A stretch of DNA of 9,868 nt from an uncultured Mollicutes bacterium (GTDB lineage Bacteria > Bacillota_I > Bacilli_A > Acholeplasmatales > Anaeroplasmataceae). The notes under the pieces were generated by a model that saw only the letters and a program-made list of their open reading frames with translations, was not told the origin of the DNA and did not search any database. This document shows positions 1 through 7,100 of the stretch, piece after piece. The stretch lies in assembly GCA_947174685.1 (NCBI GenBank), contig CAMWJY010000016.1, positions 1 through 9,868 of the forward strand. Direction: 5' to 3'. A program made the translations under genes and the position numbers. The stretch's first letter is position 1. Each line of letters opens with the position of its first letter.

Positions 1-47
1 AGGTATATCAAGAAGCATTAAGGAAATTAAGAGAAGTACTAGAGTAA
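1..47 (+). CDS. C-terminal end of an unidentified protein (partial)
   Basis: Only the last 14 sense codons are present, read from base 3 and ending with TAA at 45-47. They encode VYQEALRKLREVLE, a charged amphipathic helix. This frame is favoured because it stops just before the hairpin at 52-72 and reads as a typical helical protein tail. The tail resembles the ends of helix-turn-helix proteins such as sigma-70 region 4, but 14 residues are far too few to assign a family. The gene runs toward mutY and is convergent with it. Confidence 0.45.
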   Translation, partial: VYQEALRKLREVLE

Positions 48-51
48 GGAA

Positions 52-72
52 GGGACTATCAATATTAGTCCC
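52..72. terminator. Hairpin between convergent genes
   Basis: GGGACTA (52-58) and TAGTCCC (66-72) form a perfect 7-bp stem with a 7-base loop. It lies 4 bases after the stop of the upstream gene and overlaps the mutY stop codon (65-67, minus strand). No clean T-run follows directly on either strand: the plus strand has a TTTTTT tract only at about 89-95, and the minus strand continues TTCCTTACTC. It may serve as a weak bidirectional terminator for both genes. The stem is clear; the function is inferred from position. Confidence 0.45.
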
Positions 73-1084
73 AAACCTCATCTAAAAATTTTTTAAAACA
101 ACTAGATATTCCTAATTCTTCAATAATATGCTTTTGTGTATAGCATGGATAATCTAGCATATCCTTGACTAAGATTTTGTAGCCTTTCATATACCATATT
201 TGATGTGTAAAAATATGCTTTTTATCTTGGAGTTGTTCAGCATTTTTTACAGAAAATCCTAAATTTTCTACATACTCTATGGCTTCATTAGAGGTTACGA
301 ATTTATTGATTAATAAGGGTGCTGGCAAGCCTTGTAATAAATCTTTTTCTTTAGGTATTAGAATACAACACTTACCATCTGTTATAAACAGACAAGTATA
401 TTCTAATATCTTTTTTTCTTTTTGTATAGATTTAACTGGAAAGGAAAGAGGTTTTCCCTTTTGATATGCCTTGCAATTGTTTTTTAATGGACAAGCATCA
501 CATTTTGTAATTTTTGGCATACAAATAGTAGCTCCAAGCTCCATAAGACTTTCGTTAAAGGCTCCTGCTTCATCAGGCATTATCTTCTCAATTTCTTCCT
601 TAAAATAAAGTTTTGTTTTCTCTAAAGAAATATCCAAGGAAGAGGCAGTATAACGAGATAGGACACGTAATACATTTCCATCTACGGCAGCATATTTTAA
701 ATGATATCCTATAGATAATATAGCACCACAGGTATAGGGACCTACTCCTGAAAGCTTTATAGCTTGTTCATATGCTTTTGGAAATATGCCTTTATATTTT
801 TCTACAACCTCTATAGCACATTTTTTCAAATTCCTCGCTCTAGAATAATATCCTAGTCCCTCCCATAGCTTCATAAGCTTTCCATCAGGGCATCTTGCAA
901 GACTTTCAAAATCAGGTAATGCTTCAATAAATCTTTTGTAGTAGGAACGTACTGTCTCAACTCTTGTCTGTTGTAGCATTACCTCGCTGACTAGAATTGT
1001 ATAAGGCGTTCTATTTTTACGCCAGTCCAAATCTCTTTTATTTTCTTTAAACCATTCTAATAATGGTGTGACAATTTCAATCAT
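65..1084 (-). CDS. mutY: Adenine DNA glycosylase MutY
   Basis: This 339-residue protein removes adenine mispaired with 8-oxoguanine in the cytoplasmic base-excision repair pathway. The helix-hairpin-helix glycosylase core is complete. SEVMLQQT at 33-40 carries the catalytic Glu34. LSGVGPYT at 111-118 is the hairpin loop, with Tyr117 matching the catalytic-pocket Tyr of Geobacillus MutY. VDGNV at 134-138 supplies catalytic Asp135. Cys188, 195, 198 and 204 (C-x6-C-x2-C-x5-C) ligate the [4Fe-4S] cluster. Residues ~228-339 are the NUDIX-like 8-oxoG recognition domain, with an FTH motif in the usual FSH position. The usual GL(W/Y)EFP segment of that domain is replaced by GLPAPLL, so recognition may be slightly altered. 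Length is normal (E. coli about 350). The ATG at 1084 is preceded by GAGG (1093-1096, minus) with an 8-base spacer. The gene is divergent from the pectate-lyase gene and functionally unrelated to it. Confidence 0.95.
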   Translation of the reverse strand: MIEIVTPLLEWFKENKRDLDWRKNRTPYTILVSEVMLQQTRVETVRSYYKRFIEALPDFESLARCPDGKLMKLWEGLGYYSRARNLKKCAIEVVEKYKGIFPKAYEQAIKLSGVGPYTCGAILSIGYHLKYAAVDGNVLRVLSRYTASSLDISLEKTKLYFKEEIEKIMPDEAGAFNESLMELGATICMPKITKCDACPLKNNCKAYQKGKPLSFPVKSIQKEKKILEYTCLFITDGKCCILIPKEKDLLQGLPAPLLINKFVTSNEAIEYVENLGFSVKNAEQLQDKKHIFTHQIWYMKGYKILVKDMLDYPCYTQKHIIEELGISSCFKKFLDEVWD

Positions 1085-1092
1085 GATAATTA

Positions 1093-1109
1093 CCTCGAAT
1101 CTAATTATA
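1093..1109 (-). promoter_or_regulatory. Extended -10 promoter and RBS of mutY
   Basis: On the minus strand, TGC-TATAAT is a perfect extended -10 (hexamer at 1104-1109). There is no good -35 box at 16-18 bases; only T-rich sequence is present. The expected start point near 1097 lies almost on the GAGG at 1093-1096, implying a very short leader of about a dozen bases. The site is about 65 bases from the oppositely oriented -10 of the pectate-lyase gene. Confidence 0.55.
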
Positions 1110-1151
1110 GCATTTTCCTTATGAAAAGAAAATGAAAAAACTTTAGAGCTC

Positions 1152-1180
1152 TTGGAAATTAAAGTTAAATCAGTTATAAT
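1152..1180 (+). promoter_or_regulatory. Sigma-A-type promoter of the pectate-lyase gene
   Basis: TTGGAA (1152-1157) and TATAAT (1175-1180) are separated by exactly 17 bases, a near-consensus vegetative promoter. Transcription would begin near 1187, about 16 bases before the ATG at 1203. The TTG at 1152 could be misread as an in-frame start codon, but it is the first three bases of the -35 box. An 8-bp palindrome AGAGCTCT (1145-1152) abuts the -35 and could be an operator half; that is only a possibility. Confidence 0.75.
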
Positions 1181-1202
1181 GGTATTGAAAGTGGTGAATC
1201 GT

Positions 1203-3902
1203 ATGAAAAAATTAATATTATTTTTAATACTTTGCGTTATGAGTATTACATTCTTAGGCTGTACCCAATCTAAAGCCTATGATGTTATGTTTGATATAAA
1301 TGGTCATGGTGTTCAGCCAGAAGGCTTAACTGATATAACAGAATTACCAAAATTACCTAGTTTGGAAGAAGAAGGATATCATTTTGCAGGTTGGTATTTT
1401 GATGAAACATTTCAAATGGTGGCAGAAGAAGGAATAGTAATTACTGAAGATAAGACATTGTATGCTCTTTGGGAAAAGCTATATTCTGTTGAATTTGAAA
1501 CGAATGGTCATGGGGCAAAACCAGATACGATAAAAAATCTTTCTACACTTCCTAAATTAACCGATTTAGAGGAGGAAGGATTTCTCTTCCTAGGCTGGTA
1601 TTTGGATAAGGAACTTACCAAAAAAGCAACTGAGGGAACACTATTGCATGAAGATATAAAACTTTATGCGAAGTGGGAAGAAATTATAAAAACATATGAA
1701 GTGAGCTTTGAGAATAATGGCTTTGGTAGTGTACCAGAAAAGCTAACTAAGGTCACACAACTTCCTGGTGTTCTTCCTAATTTATCAGAGGAAGGCTACC
1801 AGTTTGAAGGCTGGTTTTTAGATGAAGCATTGGAAACACCTGCTACTCCAAAGATGGTCTTAGAAAAAGATACAACTCTTTATGCGAAGTGGACAAAGCT
1901 ATATAATATCAAATTTGAAGCATTTGGTCACGGAGATGGAGTTGAAGAAATAAAGAATGTTTTATCTTTACCTAAAGAATTACCTGTTCTGGAAGAGGAA
2001 GGTTATCAGTTTGAAGGCTGGTTTCTAGATGAAAAATTTACTCTATCAGCAAAACCAGAAGAGGAAATTTTGAAGGATGTAACACTTTATGCAAAATGGA
2101 CAAAACTATATCATATCAGTTTTGAAACATACGCTTATGGAGATGCAGTGGAAGAGATAAAGAATATTTTATCTATACCTAAGGAATTACCTGTTCTTGA
2201 AGAAGAAAGCTATGAGTTTGCAGGCTGGTTTTTAGATGAGGATTTTTCTATTCCTGCTGTGCCAGGTACTCCTTTAGAAGAAGATACTACTTTATATGCT
2301 AGATGGGAACTTGAAGGCTATAAGTATATTAATGTGTTGGATGAGGCAACGAAGAAGAATCTATCTGTAGATGGATATGCTCAATATGGCATTACTGATT
2401 TTACAGAGTATTGGAATACTGCAGCCTATAGAAGAGTGTCTACACCATTAGAATTTTTAACGGCTTTAGTGGATGCAAAATATGATTACACAAATACCTG
2501 GAATGAAGAAAACAAAACGGTTGAACAGACATTGAATAAGGCAGGTAGTGTTCATGTAATAGAAATAATGAATGACTTAAATTTAGGATATTTTAAATTA
2601 GGTGCTCAGGAAAAGGCTACAAACCTGGTGACAGATTTTGCAAGTAAAATGAATAATTTAAGTCCATATCTTTGTATGTCAGATATGTTAAAGGAAAATG
2701 GTATCTCACAGATTAAGGTAGAAAACACATCCAATTTACTCATTTATTCAAAATCTGGTGTGAAAATAACACACTGCGGCTTTAAGCTTACGAGTGATAC
2801 AAATGTTGTATTTAGAAATTTAAGCTTTGATGAGCTATGGCAATGGGAGGATGCACCTGTAAATACATCCTCAAAGATTGGAGATTATGACTGGTTTGGC
2901 TGGGCATATTTCAAAATTGCTTTCTGTGGATTTATCTGGATAGACCATTGTACCTTTGGTAAATCCTATGATGGACAGATAGATTATTCTAACCCGGTAT
3001 ATAATGCTAATGCAGGTACTGCCTTTAGAGCTCCATATGGGGCAACAGGAGAAAATGGTCTACATATTTCTTGGTGTCAGTTTAATAGTGGCAGTGATGA
3101 TAAGGATGGTTACCTATATAAAATGATGGCTCAAATTGAGGCAGAATACCAGGAAGGAAAGAAGAATTATCTATATTATAATGCATTAAGAGATGCCAAT
3201 ATCAGCTTTGAGGATATCTTATATGGTATTGCAATTCCACAAAAGAAGGGCTTCCTTTTGGGTGATGATGCAAAGTTTTCTGGATCCTATGAAAATGCAG
3301 ATGATTATAATTTCAACCTAAAGCTAAAGGTATCCTTCTCTAACTGTATATTTAAAAATATAGAGGATAGATTACCTAAGCTTAGAGGTGGAAATGCATA
3401 CTTATATAACTGTCTTGTAGATAGTAGCCAGTATTATACATATCGTGCAAAGCTTACCTCACAAGGCGCTAAAACTGTTGTTACAAGAGTAAAGAGTGAC
3501 TGGAAGTGTGCTCTTGTAAGTCAGGGAATTGTCTGTGGAAATGGTGGAAGTGTAAAAGCAGAAAATACTATATTTAGAGGAATAGATACTTTATTAAAGC
3601 ACAATGATACCAAGAATGTTTCACCTTATGTAGATGGAGGCTTTGAGTTAACAAACTGTAGCTATCAAAAAGGGACGACAGATTCTATATATATTGGGTC
3701 TTCAAGTGATACCAATACTAAATTTGTTTCTAGTATTCCATCTAAATTGAACACAAATAATTTCTCTTGGAAGACAGAAAACAATCAGCCTCCATTCCAA
3801 ATCACATCCATTACATTAGAAGACTTAGAACAGGTTCTAAACGCTTATTGTGGAATTTCAAATGAAATAGCATATATGCTATTAAAATGTAAATACGAAT
3901 AA
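1203..3902 (+). CDS. Surface lipoprotein: five B-type repeats plus PL1-family pectate lyase
   Basis: This 899-residue protein is predicted to cleave polygalacturonate by beta-elimination at the cell surface. The ATG at 1203 is chosen because GGTG (1193-1196) sits 6 bases upstream, a lipoprotein signal peptide starts there (MKKLILFLILC...FLGC, lipidated Cys20), and the upstream in-frame TTG lies inside the promoter. Residues 26-370 are five Listeria-Bacteroides/InlB B-type repeats, each ending LYAKW or similar. Residues ~371-860 are a pectate-lyase beta-helix. NVVFRNLSF is at 534-542, WIDHCTF at 579-585 and DGQID at 590-594. K682-GFLLG matches the conserved Lys before LIG in PelC-like enzymes, and R723-LPKLR-728 matches the catalytic RxPxxR segment. 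A ~50-residue insertion (629-680) separates the HISWCQF strand from the K682 strand and is longer than usual. There is no C-terminal anchor; the lipid is the anchor. The gene appears monocistronic. The PL1 fold assignment is strong; activity and exact substrate are inferred. Confidence 0.85.
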   Translation: MKKLILFLILCVMSITFLGCTQSKAYDVMFDINGHGVQPEGLTDITELPKLPSLEEEGYHFAGWYFDETFQMVAEEGIVITEDKTLYALWEKLYSVEFETNGHGAKPDTIKNLSTLPKLTDLEEEGFLFLGWYLDKELTKKATEGTLLHEDIKLYAKWEEIIKTYEVSFENNGFGSVPEKLTKVTQLPGVLPNLSEEGYQFEGWFLDEALETPATPKMVLEKDTTLYAKWTKLYNIKFEAFGHGDGVEEIKNVLSLPKELPVLEEEGYQFEGWFLDEKFTLSAKPEEEILKDVTLYAKWTKLYHISFETYAYGDAVEEIKNILSIPKELPVLEEESYEFAGWFLDEDFSIPAVPGTPLEEDTTLYARWELEGYKYINVLDEATKKNLSVDGYAQYGITDFTEYWNTAAYRRVSTPLEFLTALVDAKYDYTNTWNEENKTVEQTLNKAGSVHVIEIMNDLNLGYFKLGAQEKATNLVTDFASKMNNLSPYLCMSDMLKENGISQIKVENTSNLLIYSKSGVKITHCGFKLTSDTNVVFRNLSFDELWQWEDAPVNTSSKIGDYDWFGWAYFKIAFCGFIWIDHCTFGKSYDGQIDYSNPVYNANAGTAFRAPYGATGENGLHISWCQFNSGSDDKDGYLYKMMAQIEAEYQEGKKNYLYYNALRDANISFEDILYGIAIPQKKGFLLGDDAKFSGSYENADDYNFNLKLKVSFSNCIFKNIEDRLPKLRGGNAYLYNCLVDSSQYYTYRAKLTSQGAKTVVTRVKSDWKCALVSQGIVCGNGGSVKAENTIFRGIDTLLKHNDTKNVSPYVDGGFELTNCSYQKGTTDSIYIGSSSDTNTKFVSSIPSKLNTNNFSWKTENNQPPFQITSITLEDLEQVLNAYCGISNEIAYMLLKCKYE
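1278..2312 (+). repeat. Five tandem ~69-residue B-type repeats (coding)
   Basis: Repeats cover residues 26-93, 94-164, 165-233, 234-302 and 303-370 of the pectate-lyase lipoprotein. Each follows the pattern Y-x-V/I-x-F-E...LP.L.EEG(Y)xFxGWxxD...LYAxW. Copies 3, 4 and 5 have a fixed 69-residue (207-bp) period. Copies 4 and 5 are clearly alike at DNA level (for example around 1941-2040 and 2148-2247), so they arose by fairly recent duplication. This family forms beta-grasp-like spacer or adhesion modules on surface proteins; here it probably holds the enzyme away from the membrane. Confidence 0.85.
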
Positions 3903-3921
3903 AAATAAAACATAAAAAACA

Positions 3922-3970
3922 CCTCAAACCAGATGTGTAGAAATACAAGAAAGGTTTGAGGTTTTTATTT
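3922..3970 (+). terminator. Rho-independent terminator after the pectate-lyase gene
   Basis: ACCTCAAACC (3921-3930) pairs perfectly with GGTTTGAGGT (3953-3962), a 10-bp stem around an unusually long 22-base loop, followed by TTTTTATTTT. It lies about 20 bases past the TAA. The minus strand also has a T-run after the stem (complement of 3914-3919), so it could work in both directions. It separates the pectate-lyase transcript from the next gene. Confidence 0.85.
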
Positions 3971-4103
3971 TGCACGCTGATTAATCATTTCTTAGGCTTT
4001 TTTTCTTATCCAAAAGAAATAGTCAATAATTGTAAAATAATCCAACAGAAGAATATTTTCTTCTTTTATTTTTGACAAATTTGAACAATTTTCGCAAAAT
4101 CAC
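3971..4103. other. AT-rich intergenic stretch with weak palindromes
   Basis: No gene is visible here. It holds a 10-bp palindrome TGATTAATCA (3978-3987) and a 7-bp AT-rich stem AGAAGAA/TTCTTCT (4047-4053/4058-4064) followed by a T-rich tail. A possible second upstream promoter is TTGACA (4072-4077) with CAAAAT (4095-4100) at 17-base spacing. Its -10 half lies inside an inverted repeat ATTTT-CGC-AAAAT (4088-4100). Any of these could be regulatory, but AT-rich DNA gives such patterns by chance. Confidence 0.3.
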
Positions 4104-4132
4104 TTTACAATACAAGCGTTTTCAGTTATACT
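4104..4132 (+). promoter_or_regulatory. Sigma-A-type promoter of the large modular lipoprotein
   Basis: TTTACA (4104-4109) and TATACT (4127-4132) are separated by 17 bases, with one mismatch to consensus in each box. Transcription would start near 4139, giving a leader of about 53 bases that contains the whole self-complementary element at 4145-4171 and the RBS. Confidence 0.75.
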
Positions 4133-4144
4133 ATGTATGAAAAG

Positions 4145-4171
4145 AAGAACGTCGTTCTTGATTGCGAACGA
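4145..4171 (+). promoter_or_regulatory. Self-complementary leader/operator element, copy 1
   Basis: AAGAACG-T-CGTTCTT (4145-4159) is a near-perfect palindrome, and TCGTTC (4152-4157) is also complementary to GAACGA (4166-4171). The middle arm can therefore pair with the upstream arm (6-bp stem, 3-base loop) or the downstream arm (6-bp stem, 8-base loop), but not both. It lies just downstream of the predicted transcription start and 9 bases before the RBS GAGGTG (4181-4186). A second copy with the same arm order and spacing is at 9344-9368. It may be an operator with two or three GAACG half-sites, or an RNA switch in the leader. Function is unproven. Confidence 0.55.
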
Positions 4172-4191
4172 TAGAAAGATGAGGTGCGAAT

Positions 4192-7100
4192 ATGAAAAAG
4201 TTTCTTTTCTTAATGTTTAGTCTTTTATGCTTAGTAGCAGTTACTAGCTGTAAAAGGCCTCAAACAACAGAACCTCCAGTACAAGAAGTTCAAAAGATAG
4301 TAGTTACTTTTGATTCTAAAGGAGGAAGTATTGTTAAATCGGTAGAAATTGAAAAAGGATCTAAAGTTGCAAAGCCTACAGATCCAACAAGAGAGGGGTA
4401 TACCTTCGCTGGTTGGTTTACCACTGAAAATTGTAGTGATGGTACAGAGTTTAACTTTGATACTAAATTAGAAGTAGCAACAAAATTATATGCAAAATGG
4501 GATGAGGAAGTTGTTATTCCTCCTAAACCTACAGCTGAAGCTGTTTCTATTGAAATAAAGAAGCAACCTGATAAAACAGAATATATTGAAGGTGAGCTTT
4601 TTGATAAGACAGGTATGGTTGTAGAGGTTACATTTGATGATGGTTCCAAAAAGGAAGTTACAGATTATGAACTTATGCCAAATGGTGAAGTTGCTTTAGG
4701 CTTAGAAATGTTCTGTGTAATGTATGGTGATTTAGATGCATATGGATCTATCACTGTTGTTGCAAAAAAGCTTACAAGCGTTGAAGTTAATACTTTACCA
4801 ACAAAGACTAATTATAAGAACTATGAAACCTTTGATCCAACTGGTCTTGTATTAAAGGTTAACTATGATAATGGTAAATTTGATTTGGTTAATACTGACC
4901 AAATCAAATGGAATCGTGATATTTTATTAAATGCAACAGATTCAACAACAGTTACTTATAAGGGAATAGAGGTTAGTGTTCCTATTTCTGTTACAAAGGT
5001 AGCATTCTATGGTATACCTAATGAAAAAGAAAGTGTTTATGTTGATGCAAAGGCTGTATATGATCAATTAACTCCTTTAAATGGTATTGATGGAACTCAA
5101 ATCAATAAAACATCTACATTTGGTGAAATTCAAGTTGTTGCATCCCCAGGAAGAATCATGCAATGGGAAGGCGTTAATTTACCAGACGCTAAGTACAATG
5201 TTCATGCATTTGATCATGATTTCAATGGTATGTTAAAATTTGGTGGAGCAACTTCTGTTGATGGAAGATTTATCATTGTTACACCTACTGAAGATGCTAC
5301 ATTGATGATTTATGCTTCAAGACCTACTGCAGGCGAAGCTAACTTCTTGATTTATGATAATTATAATGAAACAACAATTCCAGATGATGCAAAGCAAGTT
5401 ATTAAATTAGATCTTGTAACAGAATGTATTATTCCAGTATATGCTGGCGAAAGCTATTATATTACAGTAGATGCTAATGCCTTTATAAAAGGAATGGCAC
5501 TTGTTTATAATCCAACTTATTATGAGGTTTCTGAATTCAATATTGATGCTGCAAATGTAGCTAAGGATTTTGCAGTTGGACAGAAATTTAACTCTGATGG
5601 ATTAGCTGCAGCTATTAAATATGGAGATAATTTGACTGCTACATTGAATTCTAACCAATTTGAAGTAGTTTCACCTGATATGACTACTGCAGGAGTTAAG
5701 AAAGTAAAAGTAAATTATCAAGGCTTTTTTGAAAAAGAATATGAAGTTACAGTTCATGAATTAACAGGAATCGAAGTAACTAAGCTTCCAACAAAGGCAG
5801 AATACTTTGCAGGTGAAAGCTTAGAGGTAGAAGGTTTAGTTGTTTCTGCAGTTGCAGGAAACATTAAGTATCCTATTTCAGATTATAAGATTTCTAAAAC
5901 AAAAGATTTAGCAGTTGATGATGAGATTAAGATTAGCTGGAATGATTTCGAGGTAAATTTGGAAATCGTAATTAAGGAAAATCCAATTAAAGGAATTCGT
6001 GTTAAAACAGCTCCTACTAAGGTTTCATATAAGTCTGGTGAGGAATTTGATCCAACTGGTTTAGTATTAGAAGTTGTTTATGAAGATAGTGCAGCTGCTT
6101 TAGAAAACTTAGATGATGTAAAATTCAATAAGGGTGTATTTGCAGTTGGTGATACAGTTGTAGTAGCATCTTGGGGTATTTTTGAATGTGAAATTGAAGT
6201 TGAAGTTGTACAAGTAGATTGGTATGAAAAAGATGATACAGTTTACGTAAGTGCAACAAATCTATTAGAAGCTTTCGGAATTGCCGTTAATGATAAGACA
6301 CCTGCAAGTGCTAACATTGCTGCAGGAAGTAAAGCTGATTTTGATGTACTTCATCTTGAAGCTACTAACAAGGCTTTCCAATATGAAAGAATTACTACAG
6401 AATATGAATATGACGGTCATACATATACTGGTGTATTTAAAACTGGTGGTGCATTTGGTAGTGCATCTGCTGTAGATCGTGTTATGTCTGTTACACCAGC
6501 AAAGGATGGAGTTTTCACATTCTATTGTACAGCTGCTTCAGGAGTAAATTTATTCTTACTTGACAAGTCAGTAAATCCAGATGCAAATGATTCAACTACA
6601 TATATTGCTAAATATGATGGATTTACATCAACATCTAATTGGGTAACAGTTACTTTTGAATTAGAAGCAGGTAAAACATATTATTTCTGGTTCACAGGAC
6701 AATGCTTTATCCGTGGTATGAATTTAAGCTATGGTAAGGTTCGTACTATTGTTGAAGAATTAGTATTAGATACAACTGATGTTAAGACTTCATTTGAAGC
6801 AGAAGAGGAGTTTGTATCTGAAAACTTAAAGGTAAGTGTTCGTTGTGCTGACGGAGGTACTTATGAGCTAAGTGCTAATGAGTATACAATTACAGCTCCA
6901 AATATGAATGAAGTAGGACCTAAAATAGTAGAAGTTAAATTTGGTGAGGTTACCGTTAAAACCTACGAAATAATTATTTCAGCAAAAGTTGAGGTTTCTG
7001 AACTTATTATCGATGCAGAAAATGTAGTTAAGGATTTTGCAGTTGGACAAGAATTCAACTCTAATGGATTAGTTGCATCTTTAAAATATGAAGATGATTC

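Noticed and set aside
1..47. C-terminus of a sigma factor
   Set aside because: The ALRKLR helix is suggestive, but 14 residues cannot support a family assignment.
279..464. 61-codon plus-strand frame inside mutY
   Set aside because: It is antisense to the conserved MutY C-terminal domain and has no RBS.
1152..1202. TTG start giving a 916-residue pectate-lyase protein
   Set aside because: The TTG is part of the -35 box of a well-spaced promoter, no RBS precedes it, and the lipoprotein signal begins at the ATG at 1203.
4047..4070. Second rho-independent terminator before the large lipoprotein gene
   Set aside because: The 7-bp stem has only two G-C pairs and there is no gene directly upstream that needs it; it may be chance in AT-rich DNA.
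4160..4175. CcpA catabolite-repression (cre) site
   Set aside because: TTGCGAACGAT fits the left half of the cre pattern, but the right half does not, and the matching position in the 9344 copy breaks the pattern.
4290..4649. Open frame of 119 codons on the minus strand
   Set aside because: It lies entirely opposite the B-type repeat and first Ig domain of the large lipoprotein, has no RBS or domain, and its composition is that expected from the complementary strand.
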